A stretch of 64,000 bases of DNA from Aquabacter spiritensis (GCF_004346185.1 NZ_SMAI01000009.1:62001-126000), one strand, 5' to 3'. Shown: positions 49,610 to 60,075, counted from the first letter of the stretch. Notes: a model not told the origin generated them from the sequence alone. A program made the numbers and translations.

Positions 49610-49771
49610 ACCGACATCAGGTTTATGGGTTCGATGAACTGATTTGAAGTTCATTCCTTGCTTTTCAAGCGTTTACAACGTTTTGCAGTGCAGCAGAGCG
49701 CAAATCGCGCTTTGAGCCGGTGTCGAGGTGCGCTACAGGTTTCGCGGTTCGAGCGTTTCCGAGGGACGACG

Positions 49772-50791
49772 ATGGCTAGCAAACGACCCGCCGCCAAGGC
49801 GGCCGCCCGTGCGGAACCCGGCGAGGTACCGGCCTTCACCAAGGAGCAGGAGCTCGAAGCGTATCGCGAGATGCTTCTGATCCGGCGCTTCGAAGAGAAG
49901 GCCGGCCAGATGTACGGCATGGGACTGATCGGCGGCTTCTGCCACCTCTATATCGGCCAGGAAGCCGTCGTTGTCGGCATGCAACTGGCGATGAAGCCCG
50001 GCGACCAGGTGATCACCGGCTATCGCGACCACGGCCACATGCTCGCCACCGGGATGGAGGCGAAAGGCGTCATGGCCGAGCTGACCGGCCGGCGCGGCGG
50101 CTATTCCAAGGGCAAAGGCGGCTCGATGCACATGTTCAGCATCGAGAAGCAGTTCTTCGGCGGCCACGGCATCGTCGGGGCGCAGGTCTCGCTCGGCACC
50201 GGTCTCGCCTTCGCCAACCATTACCGCGACAGCGGCGCGGTTTCGGTGACCTATTTCGGCGACGGCGCGGCGAATCAGGGCCAAGTCTATGAGAGCTTCA
50301 ACATGGCGGAGCTGTGGAAGCTGCCCGTCGTGTACGTCATCGAGAACAACAAATATGCGATGGGCACCGCGGTCACCCGCGCCTCGGCCCAGACCGACTT
50401 CTCCAAGCGCGGCGCCTCGTTCAACATTCCCGGCGAACAGGTCGACGGCATGGACGTGCGCGCCGTGAAGGCGGCGGGCGAGCGGGCGCTCGCCTTCGCC
50501 CGCGAGGGCAACGGTCCGTATATCCTGGAAATGCAGACCTACCGCTATCGCGGCCACTCCATGTCGGACCCGGCGAAATACCGGTCGAAGGAGGAGGTCC
50601 AGAAGATGCGGACCGAGCACGACCCGATCGAGCAGGTGCGCACCCGCCTCCTGGACGGCCAACTGGCCTCCGAAGAGGAATTGAAGAAGATCGACGCGCA
50701 GATCCGCGACATCGTCAACGAGGCGGCGGATTTTGCCAGCCACGATCCCGAGCCCGACGCCGCGGAGCTCTATACCGACATCTTGCGCTGA
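49772..50791 (+). CDS. pdhA: pyruvate dehydrogenase E1 component, alpha subunit
   Basis: The 339-residue ThDP-binding E1-alpha of the pyruvate dehydrogenase complex. The ThDP/Mg motif is FGDGAANQGQVYESFNMA, ending in ENNKYAMGT. The conserved phosphorylation-loop region YRYRGHSMSDPAKYR is present. The ATG at 49772 has GAGGGA 8 nt upstream; an in-frame extension of 38 codons is unsupported. The gene heads pdhA-orf-pdhB-pdhC-orf-lpdA, with short gaps up to the DUF465 gene. Confidence 0.93.
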   Translation: MASKRPAAKAAARAEPGEVPAFTKEQELEAYREMLLIRRFEEKAGQMYGMGLIGGFCHLYIGQEAVVVGMQLAMKPGDQVITGYRDHGHMLATGMEAKGVMAELTGRRGGYSKGKGGSMHMFSIEKQFFGGHGIVGAQVSLGTGLAFANHYRDSGAVSVTYFGDGAANQGQVYESFNMAELWKLPVVYVIENNKYAMGTAVTRASAQTDFSKRGASFNIPGEQVDGMDVRAVKAAGERALAFAREGNGPYILEMQTYRYRGHSMSDPAKYRSKEEVQKMRTEHDPIEQVRTRLLDGQLASEEELKKIDAQIRDIVNEAADFASHDPEPDAAELYTDILR

Positions 50792-50819
50792 CCGGCCCCG
50801 GATCGCACGGGAACACGCC

Positions 50820-51149
50820 ATGGCGATGGTGGCCTTGAGCTTCGTCCTCCTCTCCATCCTCGGCATCGCCGGGAGCTGGGGCGTCGCGGTCTATGAGGGC
50901 ACGCTGGCGGAGGAGGCCGCCGGTCCGGTGAGTCTCGCCCGGCGTGCGCAGATCATCATCTGGCCGTTCGCCGCGCGGAGCGGCGCCGATCCGAAGAATG
51001 TCCATGGCCGGCGCGCCGGCAAGGCCCAGATCGTCCTCATCGCCTCGGTCATGGTCGCGGTCGCCGCGGCCTCCGCTTACACCAATCTCACCTATGTGCG
51101 CCCCGGCAAGGCCGCTTCGGCGGTCGTTGCGGCGCCGAGCCAGAGCTGA
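50820..51149 (+). CDS. small membrane protein between pdhA and pdhB
   Basis: The 109-residue protein has a hydrophobic helix at about 5-20, a polar middle, and a second helix at about 72-88 ([17 protein letters not shown]), so it is a two-pass membrane protein with a short Ala/Ser tail. I recognise no family. It is 28 nt after pdhA and 5 nt before pdhB, so it is translated in the pdh operon. The reason for a membrane protein inside this cytosolic complex operon is unclear. Confidence 0.6.
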   Translation: MAMVALSFVLLSILGIAGSWGVAVYEGTLAEEAAGPVSLARRAQIIIWPFAARSGADPKNVHGRRAGKAQIVLIASVMVAVAAASAYTNLTYVRPGKAASAVVAAPSQS

Positions 51150-51154
51150 AAGCC

Positions 51155-52564
51155 ATGCCCATCGACATCCTCATGCCGGCGCTCTCCCCCACGATGGAGA
51201 AGGGCAACCTTACAAAATGGGTGAAGAAGGAAGGCGACACGGTCAAATCCGGCGATGTGATCGCCGAGATCGAGACCGATAAGGCCACCATGGAGGTCGA
51301 GGCGGTCGACGAGGGCGTGCTCGGCAAGATCCTGGTGCCAGAAGGCTCGCAGGACGTCGCGGTGAACACGCCGATCGCCGTGATCCTCGGCGAAGGCGAG
51401 GATGCGAGCGCCGCCGCTCCGGCGCAGCAACAGAAGGCCGCCGAGAGCGCGCCGCCTGCCGCGCCCCAGCCTTCCCCGGTCGCCGACGCCGCCCCGGCCC
51501 CGCAGGCAGCCGTCCCTTCCGCCGTCGCCGCCCCGCCTCAGGTCTCGGCGCAGCCCGATCCCGAGGTCCCGCCCGGCACCGAGATGGTGACGATGACGGT
51601 CCGCGAGGCACTGCGCGATGCGATGGCCGAAGAGATGCGCCGCGACGGCGACGTGTTCGTGATGGGCGAAGAGGTCGCCGAATATCAGGGGGCCTACAAG
51701 ATCACCCAGGGCCTGCTCCAGGAGTTCGGCGCCAAACGCGTCGTCGACACCCCCATCACCGAGCACGGTTTTGCGGGTCTGGGCGTCGGCGCCGCCATGG
51801 CGGGGCTGAAGCCGATCGTCGAATTCATGACCTTCAACTTCGCCATGCAAGCGATCGACCAGATCATCAATTCCGCCGCCAAGACGCTCTATATGTCCGG
51901 TGGTCAGGTGCATTGCTCGATCGTGTTTCGTGGCCCGAACGGCGCGGCCGCCCGCGTCGCGGCCCAGCACAGCCAGGATTATTCCTCCTGGTACAGCCAC
52001 ATTCCCGGCCTTAAGGTGGTCGCGCCCTACAGCGCCTCGGACGCCAAGGGCCTGCTCAAGGCGGCGATCCGCGATCCCAATCCGGTGATCTTTCTCGAGA
52101 ACGAAATCCTTTACGGCCATTCCTTCGAGGTGCCGAAGCTGGATGATTACGTCCTGCCGATCGGCAAGGCACGCATCGCCCGCCCCGGCAAGGACGTCAC
52201 GCTCGTCGCTTGGTCAATCGGCATGACCTATGCCCTCAAGGCGGCCGAGGAACTCGCCAAGCAGGGGATAGAGGCGGAGGTGATCGACCTGCGCACCATC
52301 CGCCCCATGGACGTGCCGACCATCGTCGCGAGCGTGAAGAAGACCGGCCGCTGCGTCACCATCGAAGAGGGCTGGCCCCAGTCGGGCGTCGGCGCGGAGA
52401 TCGTCGCCAAGCTGATGTCCGAGGCGTTCGACTATCTCGACGCCCCGGTCCTGCGCGTGAGCGGGAAGGACGTGCCCATGCCCTACGCCGCCAACCTCGA
52501 AAAGCTTGCCTTGCCCTCGGTCGCGGACGTGATCGAGGCCGTGCGCGCAGTGACCTATCGCTGA
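51155..52564 (+). CDS. pdhB: pyruvate dehydrogenase E1 component, beta subunit with N-terminal lipoyl domain
   Basis: The 469-residue protein begins with a lipoyl domain (1-80) whose modified lysine lies in ETDKATME at Lys43. A Pro/Ala linker (about 85-140) follows, then the E1-beta transketolase core (from about 145), with [14 protein letters not shown] and the dimer interface [16 protein letters not shown] lipoyl domain fused to E1-beta is a known feature of alphaproteobacterial complexes and is also found in pdhC here, so the complex carries lipoyl arms on two subunits. Confidence 0.93.
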   Translation: MPIDILMPALSPTMEKGNLTKWVKKEGDTVKSGDVIAEIETDKATMEVEAVDEGVLGKILVPEGSQDVAVNTPIAVILGEGEDASAAAPAQQQKAAESAPPAAPQPSPVADAAPAPQAAVPSAVAAPPQVSAQPDPEVPPGTEMVTMTVREALRDAMAEEMRRDGDVFVMGEEVAEYQGAYKITQGLLQEFGAKRVVDTPITEHGFAGLGVGAAMAGLKPIVEFMTFNFAMQAIDQIINSAAKTLYMSGGQVHCSIVFRGPNGAAARVAAQHSQDYSSWYSHIPGLKVVAPYSASDAKGLLKAAIRDPNPVIFLENEILYGHSFEVPKLDDYVLPIGKARIARPGKDVTLVAWSIGMTYALKAAEELAKQGIEAEVIDLRTIRPMDVPTIVASVKKTGRCVTIEEGWPQSGVGAEIVAKLMSEAFDYLDAPVLRVSGKDVPMPYAANLEKLALPSVADVIEAVRAVTYR

Positions 52565-52577
52565 GCGGGAGAGACCC

Positions 52578-53969
52578 ATGCCCATCGAGATCCTGATGCC
52601 GGCCCTCTCTCCGACGATGGAGAAGGGCAACCTCGCCAAGTGGCTCAAGAAGGAAGGCGACAGCGTCAAGTCCGGCGATGTCCTCGCCGAGATCGAGACC
52701 GACAAGGCGACCATGGAAGTCGAGGCGGTGGACGAAGGGATCCTCGCCAAGATCCTGGTCGCCGAGGGGACCCAGGACGTGCCGGTGAACCAGCTCATCG
52801 CCGTGCTCGCCGGCGAAGGCGAGGACGTGGCAACGGCCGCTTCCGGCGCCTCCGGGTCCAAGCCGGCCCCCGCCGCGCCGGCGCCTCAGCAGGCGGCGGC
52901 CAAGGCCGAGGATGCGACGCCGCCCAAGACGCCGGCGCCCGGAGATGCCGGTGCGCTGCAGCGCGAGACCGCCTCCGCCCCGGCGCCGAACGGCCAAACC
53001 GGACGGATCTTCGCCTCGCCGCTCGCCCGCCGGATCGCCAAGGAGAAGGGGATCGAGCTGTCGGCTTTGTCCGGCTCGGGCCCGCACGGCCGCATCGTCG
53101 CCCGCGATCTCGAGGGCGCGCAGCCAGGTGCGTCCAAGCCCGCCCCCGCCCCGGCGGCCGCGGCGGAAAAGGCGCCTGCTTCGCCTCCTGCAGCTTCGCC
53201 CGCGCCGAAGTCGGCGGTCGCAAGCGCGCCAGGCGCAGAGCAGGTCAAGGCGCTCTACGAGCCCGGCACCTATGAGGAGGTGCAGCTCGACGGCATGCGC
53301 AAGACCATCGCGCGCCGCCTGGTGGAGAGCGAGCAGGTCACGCCGACTTTCTATCTCACCGTGGATTGCGACCTCGACGAGCTGATGAAGCTGCGCGAGA
53401 CGGTCAATTCCACCGCGCCGAAGGACAAGGACGGCAAGCCGGTCTTCCGCGTCTCGGTGAACGACTTCATCATCAAGGCGATGGCGCTGGCGCTTCAGAA
53501 GGTGCCGGCGGCGAATGCGGTCTGGGCCGAGGACCGGATCCTGCGCATGAAGCATTCCGACGTCGGCGTCGCGGTGGCGATCGACGGCGGTCTTTACGCC
53601 CCGGTGATCAAGAAGGCCGAGACCAAGACGATCTCCGCCATTTCCGCCGAGATGCGCGATCTTGCCGGCCGCGCCCGCAACAAGAAGCTGAAGCCCGAGG
53701 ATTACACCGGCGGCACCACCTCCATCTCCAATCTCGGCATGATGGGGATCCGCGACTTCGTCGCCATCATCAACGCCCCGCAATCCTCCATCATCGCCAT
53801 CGGCACGTCCGAGCAGCGGGCCGTGGTGCGGGGCGGCGAGATCAAGATCGCCACGCAGATGACCGCAACCCTCACCTGCGACCACCGGGTGATGGACGGG
53901 GCGCTCGGCGCCGAGCTTCTCGGCGCGTTCAAGGACTATGTGGAGAAGCCGTTCGCGATGCTGGTCTGA
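52578..53969 (+). CDS. pdhC: dihydrolipoamide acetyltransferase (E2)
   Basis: The 463-residue E2 has one lipoyl domain (1-80, ETDKATME), a linker, a peripheral subunit-binding domain near 150-185 ([23 protein letters not shown]), a second Ala/Pro linker, and the catalytic acyltransferase core (about 235-463). The core ends in the catalytic [16 protein letters not shown] (His and Asp). It is 13 nt after pdhB. Confidence 0.93.
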   Translation: MPIEILMPALSPTMEKGNLAKWLKKEGDSVKSGDVLAEIETDKATMEVEAVDEGILAKILVAEGTQDVPVNQLIAVLAGEGEDVATAASGASGSKPAPAAPAPQQAAAKAEDATPPKTPAPGDAGALQRETASAPAPNGQTGRIFASPLARRIAKEKGIELSALSGSGPHGRIVARDLEGAQPGASKPAPAPAAAAEKAPASPPAASPAPKSAVASAPGAEQVKALYEPGTYEEVQLDGMRKTIARRLVESEQVTPTFYLTVDCDLDELMKLRETVNSTAPKDKDGKPVFRVSVNDFIIKAMALALQKVPAANAVWAEDRILRMKHSDVGVAVAIDGGLYAPVIKKAETKTISAISAEMRDLAGRARNKKLKPEDYTGGTTSISNLGMMGIRDFVAIINAPQSSIIAIGTSEQRAVVRGGEIKIATQMTATLTCDHRVMDGALGAELLGAFKDYVEKPFAMLV

Positions 53970-54079
53970 CGGAGGCCGAAACGGGCGGGCTGCGGCAGAT
54001 CAAGTCGTCGGCCGCCTCCCCGGTCTAGCTGGGAGCGCAGGCGACACTTGCCGCCCGCGATAAAGGAACGAGCGAGACC

Positions 54080-54316
54080 ATGAGCCACACGCCACACCAG
54101 CTTGCCGCCGACTTCCCCGAACTCGCCGGCCGGATCCACGATCTGAAGCAGAGCGACGCGCATTTCGCCCGGCTGGTCGCCGAATATGACGCCGTGAACG
54201 AAACCGTCCATAAGGCGGAGACCGACCTCTCCCCCATGGACGATCTGGAACTCGAAGCCCGGCGCAAGGAGCGCGTCCGCCTCAAGGACGAGATCTACGC
54301 GCTGCTGACCCGCTGA
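54080..54316 (+). CDS. DUF465 (YdcH-like) small protein
   Basis: The 78-residue, entirely helical, charged protein of the DUF465/YdcH family (FPELAGRIHDLKQSDAHFARLVAEYD). The role is unknown. It sits between pdhC and lpdA. Confidence 0.8.
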   Translation: MSHTPHQLAADFPELAGRIHDLKQSDAHFARLVAEYDAVNETVHKAETDLSPMDDLELEARRKERVRLKDEIYALLTR

Positions 54317-54454
54317 AGCCGGCCCGGCGGTCTCCACGCCACCGAGGTGAGGCATCCTCGGCCTCCCCGGCGCGCGCGTGTTCGGTGGGGCGGCCCGAAA
54401 CCAACCACCCCCTTCGCGCGGGACGCAAGGGGAGGAGACGACCGGAGACGACCC

Positions 54455-55870
54455 ATGGCCGACACCTATGACGTGATCATCATCGGCGGCGGGCCGGGCG
54501 GCTATGTGGCTGCGATCCGTGCCGCCCAGCTCGGCTTCAAGACCGCGGTGGTCGAGAAGTCCCATCTCGGCGGCATCTGCCTCAATTGGGGCTGCATCCC
54601 GACCAAGGCCCTGCTGCGCTCCGCCGAAATCTATCACTACATGCAGCACGCCAAGGATTACGGGCTCTCCGCCGACAACATCTCCTTCGACGCCGCCGCC
54701 GTGGTGAAGCGCTCGCGTGGCGTGTCGCAGCAGCTCAATACCGGCGTCGGCTTCCTGATGAAGAAGAACAAGATCGACGTGATCTGGGGCACCGCCAAGA
54801 TCATGGCGCCTGGGAAACTGTCGGTCACGGCCGCGGAGAACCCGCCCAAAGGCGCGCTCGGCGCCGGCGACTATTCGGCGAAGAACATCATCGTCGCGAC
54901 CGGCGCCCGACCGCGCGCTCTGCCGGGTCTGGAGCCCGACAAGAAGCTGATCTGGACCTATTTCGAGGCGATGGTGCCTGAGAAAATGCCGAAATCCCTT
55001 TTGGTGATGGGATCGGGTGCGATCGGCATCGAGTTCGCCTCCTTCTTCCGCACCATGGGCTCCGAGGTGACGGTGGTCGAGGTTCTGCCGCAGATTCTGC
55101 CGGTGGAGGATGCCGAGATCGCCGCCCATGCCCGCAAGCGCTTCGAAAAGCAGGGCATGAAGATCATGACCGGCGCCAAGGTGACCGGCGTTACAAAGCA
55201 TGCCGACAGCGTGACCGCCCATATCGAGGACGAAAAGGGCGCGAAGCACGACATCACCGTCGACCGGATGATTTCAGCGGTCGGCGTGGTCGGCAATGTC
55301 GATGGGTTGGGGCTCGAGGCGCTCGGGGTGAAGATCGAGCGCGGCATCATCGTCACCGATGGTCTCGGCCGCACCAATGTGCCGGGCATCTGGGCGATCG
55401 GCGACGTCGCGGGTCCGCCGATGCTGGCGCACAAGGCCGAGCACGAGGGCGTGATCTGCGTCGAGACCATCAAGGGGCTCCCCACCCACGCCATGGACAA
55501 GAACAAGATCCCCGGCTGCACCTATTGCACGCCGCAAATCGCCTCCGTCGGGCTCACCGAAAAACGGGCCAAGGAGCTCGGGCGGGAGATCAAGGTCGGC
55601 CGTTTCCCCTTCGTCGGCAACGGCAAAGCGATCGCGCTGGGCGAGCCGGACGGGTTAGTCAAAACCATCTTCGACAAAGCGACCGGGGAATTGCTCGGCG
55701 CGCACATGGTCGGCGCCGAAGTGACCGAGCTCATCCAGGGCTTCGTCATCGCGATGAATCTCGAGACCACGGAAGAGGATCTCATCCACGCCGTGTTCCC
55801 GCACCCGACTCTGTCGGAAATGATGCACGAGAGCGTGCTCGACGCCTACGGCCGGGTCATCCACACATAG
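54455..55870 (+). CDS. lpdA: dihydrolipoyl dehydrogenase (E3)
   Basis: The 471-residue FAD-disulfide oxidoreductase. FAD site DVIIIGGGPGGYVAAIRAAQ near 6; redox cysteines Cys42 and Cys47 in CLNWGC; NAD site MGSGAIGIEFASFF; and the C-terminal base His-Glu pair in HPTLSEMMHESVLDAYGR. It reoxidises lipoyl groups of the pyruvate dehydrogenase complex. An ATG at 54455 follows GGAGGAGACG; the upstream in-frame start is unsupported. A perfect hairpin ends the operon. Confidence 0.92.
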   Translation: MADTYDVIIIGGGPGGYVAAIRAAQLGFKTAVVEKSHLGGICLNWGCIPTKALLRSAEIYHYMQHAKDYGLSADNISFDAAAVVKRSRGVSQQLNTGVGFLMKKNKIDVIWGTAKIMAPGKLSVTAAENPPKGALGAGDYSAKNIIVATGARPRALPGLEPDKKLIWTYFEAMVPEKMPKSLLVMGSGAIGIEFASFFRTMGSEVTVVEVLPQILPVEDAEIAAHARKRFEKQGMKIMTGAKVTGVTKHADSVTAHIEDEKGAKHDITVDRMISAVGVVGNVDGLGLEALGVKIERGIIVTDGLGRTNVPGIWAIGDVAGPPMLAHKAEHEGVICVETIKGLPTHAMDKNKIPGCTYCTPQIASVGLTEKRAKELGREIKVGRFPFVGNGKAIALGEPDGLVKTIFDKATGELLGAHMVGAEVTELIQGFVIAMNLETTEEDLIHAVFPHPTLSEMMHESVLDAYGRVIHT

Positions 55871-55938
55871 CGGCGGACCGCTCGAACCGCGCTTCGATCA
55901 AATCTGGAAGCTTTTTCATCGACGGCACGAAGGCGCAT

Positions 55939-55973
55939 GTCCCGATCGGCCCATACCGGAAGCCGATCGGGAC
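55939..55973. terminator. strong bidirectional hairpin between lpdA and hflX
   Basis: A perfect 12-bp stem (GTCCCGATCGGC / GCCGATCGGGAC) with an 11-nt loop lies between the lpdA stop and the hflX stop. Flanking AAGGC and GCCTT extend the pairing around a bulge. It can terminate both convergent operons. Confidence 0.75.
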
Positions 55974-55976
55974 GCC

Positions 55977-57365
55977 TTAAGTCCGCTTCACCCGGGCGGC
56001 ACCGAAGCGGCGTTTCACAGCCGCGGTGCGCTCGGGAAGAATGCGGAGCGCGACGTGGACCGCGCCATCGATGTCGCTGCGCCGATCCAGAACCTCGCCC
56101 TGGCGGTAGAGCCAGCCAAGGCCCTCTCCATCCTCCACCGGAACCGTCACGTGCACCGTCACCCGGCCGGCCGTGACCGCCCGCTCGATGGTCGAGAGAA
56201 GGTCGGCGGTGCCCTCCCCGGTCAGCGCCGAGAGCAGGATCGGGCGCTCCGCCAGCTCGATCCGCGCGGCGGCATTGGCGAGCCGCTCGCGCTCGTCCTC
56301 GGGCAGGCGGTCGATCTTGTTCCAGACCTCCCGCAGCCGTCCGTCCGGCGCCGTATCGACGCCGAGTTCGGCGAGAACGTCGCGCACGTCCTGCGCCTGG
56401 GCATCGGTGTCGGGATGGGACATGTCACGCACATGCAGGATCAGATCCGCTTCTAGCACCTCTTCGAGGGTGGCGCGGAAGGCCGCTACGAGCTGGGTCG
56501 GCAGTTCCGAGATGAATCCCACCGTATCGGACAGGATGACCGGCGTGCCGTGGGGCAGATCGAGGCTGCGCAGCGTCGGATCCAGGGTCGCGAACAGGAG
56601 GTCCTGCGCCATCACGTCCGCCCGCGTCACGCGGTTGAACAAAGTGGACTTCCCGGCATTGGTATAGCCCACCAGGGCGACCACCGGATAGGGAACCCGC
56701 TTGCGGCTGGTGCGATGCAAGGCGCGGGTGCGCTTGACCTGTTCCAGATCCTTCTCGATCCGCAGGATGCGCTCGCCGATCAGCCGGCGGTCGGCCTCGA
56801 TCTGGGTCTCGCCCGGACCGCCGAGGAAGCCGAACCCGCCGCGCTGGCGCTCGAGATGGGTCCAGGAGCGCACCAGGCGAGAGCGCTGATAGGTGAGATG
56901 GGCGAGTTCGACCTGGAGGGTTCCCTCGCGGGTGCGGGCGCGGCGGCCGAAGATTTCCAGGATCAAAGCGGTCCGGTCAACGACCTTGGTGGACCAGGCC
57001 TTTTCCAGATTGCGCTGCTGAACCGGCGAGAGGGCCGCGTCGAAGAAGACGAGCCCGATCTCCTCGGCGGCGATGATTCCGGCGATCTCCTCAACCTTGC
57101 CGGACCCGAGAAAGGTACCCGGCTTGATTTCGCTGATCGGCACGAGGCCGCGATGCACGACCTCCAGATCGATCGCGAGGGCGAGCCCGACTGCTTCTTC
57201 GAGCCGGGCTTCGGGCGAACGTCGATCGTCCGCGCCGCGGGCGGCACGTTTGGTGAAGCTGGGGGTGATAACGGCGCAGCGGGTGGGCGGCGCCCGGCGA
57301 TCGACCCCCTTGAGGCCGCTCCCGGGCGAAGTCCGTGCCGCGCGCTCGGCGGGCTTGCGCTCCAC
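55977..57365 (-). CDS. hflX: GTPase HflX
   Basis: The 462-residue ribosome-associated GTPase. An N-terminal HflX domain (about 45-190, with GSGKVEEIAGI and VFFDAALSPVQQRNLE), a coiled coil, then the G domain: G1 GYTNAGKST, G3 DTVGFISELP, G4 NKID, G5 SALTGEG. It splits stalled 70S ribosomes. The GTG start at 57365 is 6 nt after the hfq stop, a common hfq-hflX pairing. Its N-terminus is basic, and the next in-frame ATG is far inside the domain, supporting the GTG. Confidence 0.92.
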   Translation of the reverse strand: MERKPAERAARTSPGSGLKGVDRRAPPTRCAVITPSFTKRAARGADDRRSPEARLEEAVGLALAIDLEVVHRGLVPISEIKPGTFLGSGKVEEIAGIIAAEEIGLVFFDAALSPVQQRNLEKAWSTKVVDRTALILEIFGRRARTREGTLQVELAHLTYQRSRLVRSWTHLERQRGGFGFLGGPGETQIEADRRLIGERILRIEKDLEQVKRTRALHRTSRKRVPYPVVALVGYTNAGKSTLFNRVTRADVMAQDLLFATLDPTLRSLDLPHGTPVILSDTVGFISELPTQLVAAFRATLEEVLEADLILHVRDMSHPDTDAQAQDVRDVLAELGVDTAPDGRLREVWNKIDRLPEDERERLANAAARIELAERPILLSALTGEGTADLLSTIERAVTAGRVTVHVTVPVEDGEGLGWLYRQGEVLDRRSDIDGAVHVALRILPERTAAVKRRFGAARVKRT

Positions 57366-57371
57366 GCGCCG

Positions 57372-57629
57372 CTACGCCTTCTCCGCCACGACCTCGTCCG
57401 CAGGGTCGAACAACTGCACGGGATGCCCCGGCATGATGGTCGAGATCGCATGCTTGTAGACGAGCTGGGAATGTCCGTCGCGCCGCAAGAGGACGCAAAA
57501 ATTGTCGAACCAGGTGACCACGCCCTGAAGCTTGACCCCGTTCACGAGGAAGATGGTGAGGGGAGTCTTGTTCTTGCGGACATGGTTCAGGAACGTGTCC
57601 TGCAGGTTTTGTGTGCGTTCCGCCGCCAT
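57372..57629 (-). CDS. hfq: RNA chaperone Hfq
   Basis: The 85-residue Sm-like RNA chaperone that pairs small RNAs with mRNAs. Sm1 is [21 protein letters not shown] and Sm2 is [10 protein letters not shown], both typical of the alphaproteobacterial form. The C-terminal tail is short. The ATG at 57629 is chosen over an in-frame codon at 57674. It forms a pair with hflX. Confidence 0.95.
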   Translation of the reverse strand: MAAERTQNLQDTFLNHVRKNKTPLTIFLVNGVKLQGVVTWFDNFCVLLRRDGHSQLVYKHAISTIMPGHPVQLFDPADEVVAEKA

Positions 57630-57771
57630 TTTGGTATCCGTTGTTTCGGCGTTGCCCCACCCTCCCCGCTGCAACCGCAGACGGACGGGCGGGATTTAGG
57701 CCTGCTAAGATGGCACAGCCGGCGGTAGGCGCAAGGAAATTTTGCTTCGCAGCATAGCTTGCTGCGCTGCG

Positions 57772-58632
57772 TCACGAGCCGGCTTCGGCGAAATCGTGAA
57801 AGCGTGTGCGCAAGCGCCGCGCCACCGGTCCCACCTTGCCGTCGCCGACGGCCTGGCCGTCGATTCGGACCACCGGCAGGACGATTCCCGAGGCGGAGCT
57901 GATGAAGGCTTCTCGGGCCTCCAGCGCCTCCGCCCGGCTGAACGCGCGCTCCTCGACCCGCAGGCCTTCCGAGGCCGCGACCGCCATCAGGACCGTCCGT
58001 GTGATGCCGCGCAGGATCCCGCTGTCGGCAGGCCGGGTGACGAGCGCGCCCGCGGACGTGACGATCCAGGCATTGGTCGAAGCGCCCTCGGTCACATTCC
58101 CGGCCGCGTCGACGAACCAGGCCTCGCGCGCGCCGGCTTCCTTCGCCTGTTGCTTCGCGAGCACATTCGGCAGGAGGCTGACGCTCTTGATGTCGACCCG
58201 CGCCCAGCGCGTATCGGGAACGGTGATGACGGCGATGCCGCTCTCCGCGAGTCGCGCACCCTGCGCCGGGTCGGCGGCACGCGCGGTCACGACCAGAGCG
58301 GGCGCAGTCTGGGCCGCCGGGAAGGCATGGTCGCGTCGCGCGGCGCCGCGCGTCACCTGCATATAGACCAGCCCGTCCCGCACCCGGTTCCGCCGGACCG
58401 TCTCGCGCAGCACGGTGAGCAGCGCCGCCCGCGACATAGCGGGCGCGATGCGCAATTCGCGCAGGGAACGGTCGAGCCGGTCGAGATGGAGGCGCGCATC
58501 GATCAACCGCCCGGCGCGCACTTCGCACACCTCATAGACGCCGTCGGCGAACTGGTAACCGCGGTCTTCGACATGCACCGAGGCGTCGCGGTGGGGAACA
58601 TAACGACCGTTGACATAAGCGATGCGCGACAT
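57772..58632 (-). CDS. dat: D-amino-acid aminotransferase (class IV)
   Basis: The 286-residue PLP enzyme of fold type IV. VEDRGYQFADGVYEV at 21-35 is typical; the Schiff-base lysine is Lys149 in DIKSVSLLPN; EGASTNAWIV and GILRGITRTV bind the phosphate. The family includes D-alanine aminotransferase and branched-chain aminotransferases; the neighbour order and length favour the D-amino-acid type, which supplies D-Glu or D-Ala to the cell wall. It is 10 nt after trkH on the same strand. Confidence 0.8.
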   Translation of the reverse strand: MSRIAYVNGRYVPHRDASVHVEDRGYQFADGVYEVCEVRAGRLIDARLHLDRLDRSLRELRIAPAMSRAALLTVLRETVRRNRVRDGLVYMQVTRGAARRDHAFPAAQTAPALVVTARAADPAQGARLAESGIAVITVPDTRWARVDIKSVSLLPNVLAKQQAKEAGAREAWFVDAAGNVTEGASTNAWIVTSAGALVTRPADSGILRGITRTVLMAVAASEGLRVEERAFSRAEALEAREAFISSASGIVLPVVRIDGQAVGDGKVGPVARRLRTRFHDFAEAGS

Positions 58633-58642
58633 GGGTCCGACT

Positions 58643-60061
58643 TCAGGTCCGCCAGAAGATGAGATGAACGAGCACGAAGGCCCCGACCGTTTCGAGCCGC
58701 CCGGCGATCATCGCGACGACCGCGCCGAGCGCGGAGAGCGGCGGCAGGTCCGAGATCGCAGGCCAGCCGGCGCCGGAGGCGTCGTAGAGCGGGCCGGTAT
58801 TGGTGAGCGCGGCGACAGAACCCGTGAGCGCGGCCTCGAAACTCGGCGCCCCCATCGCCATGAGAACGATGGTCAAGCCGAGCATCATCATCATCGCAAC
58901 CGTGCCCACCCAAACCCCGCGCATGGCCGAGCCGACCCCGCCTTCGCCGGTGCGCGCCCGCAGCACGATGTGCGGCGAGATCAGGCGCATGAGATCGCCC
59001 TGCGCCCGCGCCAGCATCGCCCGGACCCTGAGGATCTTCAGGCCGCCCGCGACCGACAGCGCGCCCCCGCCGACCAGTGCCACCAGGATCAGCAGGCCGG
59101 CCGGCAGGCCGGCATAGGTGTCCGGCGCCGGCACGATGCCCGAGGTGGAGATCAGCGATGCGGCGGCGAACAGACCCTGCCCGAGCGCTTCGCGCACGGA
59201 GAGATCGCTCGGCAGACGGAACAGAATGACCGAGAGAACGAGACCAAGACCGACGAAATAGCCGAGCAGGACGAGGCTCTCGCGCTGTTCGGGGGCGGCA
59301 TGGATGCGGCGGCTGACCAGCGCCTTGTGCCAGCGCACGCTCGTCGCCGCCCAGAGCAGGACCGGCAGCACCACCCAGCGGGTCGCCTCCCCGGTCTCAA
59401 GAGCCACCTTCGCCTCCGGCGGCAGATGCGCGCCGGCCGAAATGGCGGCGGTGGCGAGGCAGAAGCTGGAGAACGGTGCGTTGCCTGCGAACAGAAGCGC
59501 GACGAAAGTGAGAAAGGTCCCCGCCGCATAGACCGGCACAACGTCCTTCAGCACGCCCTCGGTATCGACCGCATCGAGCTCGTCGAGATGATGCATGGCG
59601 CGGTCGGGAAGGCCGGCCATGCCGGACGGCGCGAGCACGGCGAGCCCCGAGATCAGGGTCAGAAGGCCGCCGCTCCACTGAAGCAGCGCAAACCACACGA
59701 ACAAACTGCGCGGCCCGGTCTCGATTGCGGTAAAGCCGGTCGTGGTGAAGGCGGAGACCGCTTCGAACCAGGCGGGACCAATATCGAGCTTGGCGGCAGC
59801 CGCGATCGCCGGAGTGGCGGCCAGCGGCACCAGGACCCAGAGGGCTGCAAGCGCACCGAACACCTGAAAGCGACGGATTCTTCCGCCCAGCCCAGCGCTC
59901 GAAAACCGCATGACGCCGGCGAAAAAAATGCACCCCAGCGTGGTGGCGAGGAAGATCGCCGCATGCCCCTCCTCCCAGCGGGTCGAGACCAGCGCGGGAA
60001 GGAGCGCGGCGACGCCGGTCCAGGCGAGAACCAGGGAAAGAAGGCGGACGATGGACGCCAT
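58643..60061 (-). CDS. trkH: potassium uptake protein TrkH
   Basis: The 472-residue polytopic protein with about ten hydrophobic helices. Selectivity-filter segments characteristic of Trk/Ktr proteins can be seen: SAFTTTGFTA, ATAAISAGAH, ASLISTSGIV and AALTNTGPLY. It is the membrane channel subunit that works with TrkA, encoded 14 nt upstream. Confidence 0.9.
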   Translation of the reverse strand: MASIVRLLSLVLAWTGVAALLPALVSTRWEEGHAAIFLATTLGCIFFAGVMRFSSAGLGGRIRRFQVFGALAALWVLVPLAATPAIAAAAKLDIGPAWFEAVSAFTTTGFTAIETGPRSLFVWFALLQWSGGLLTLISGLAVLAPSGMAGLPDRAMHHLDELDAVDTEGVLKDVVPVYAAGTFLTFVALLFAGNAPFSSFCLATAAISAGAHLPPEAKVALETGEATRWVVLPVLLWAATSVRWHKALVSRRIHAAPEQRESLVLLGYFVGLGLVLSVILFRLPSDLSVREALGQGLFAAASLISTSGIVPAPDTYAGLPAGLLILVALVGGGALSVAGGLKILRVRAMLARAQGDLMRLISPHIVLRARTGEGGVGSAMRGVWVGTVAMMMMLGLTIVLMAMGAPSFEAALTGSVAALTNTGPLYDASGAGWPAISDLPPLSALGAVVAMIAGRLETVGAFVLVHLIFWRT

Positions 60062-60075
60062 GGATCCCCGGCGGC

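Noticed and set aside
49610-49771. A small RNA or tRNA in the gap before pdhA
   Set aside because: No cloverleaf or known sRNA structure was seen; only a short 5-bp hairpin near 49695.
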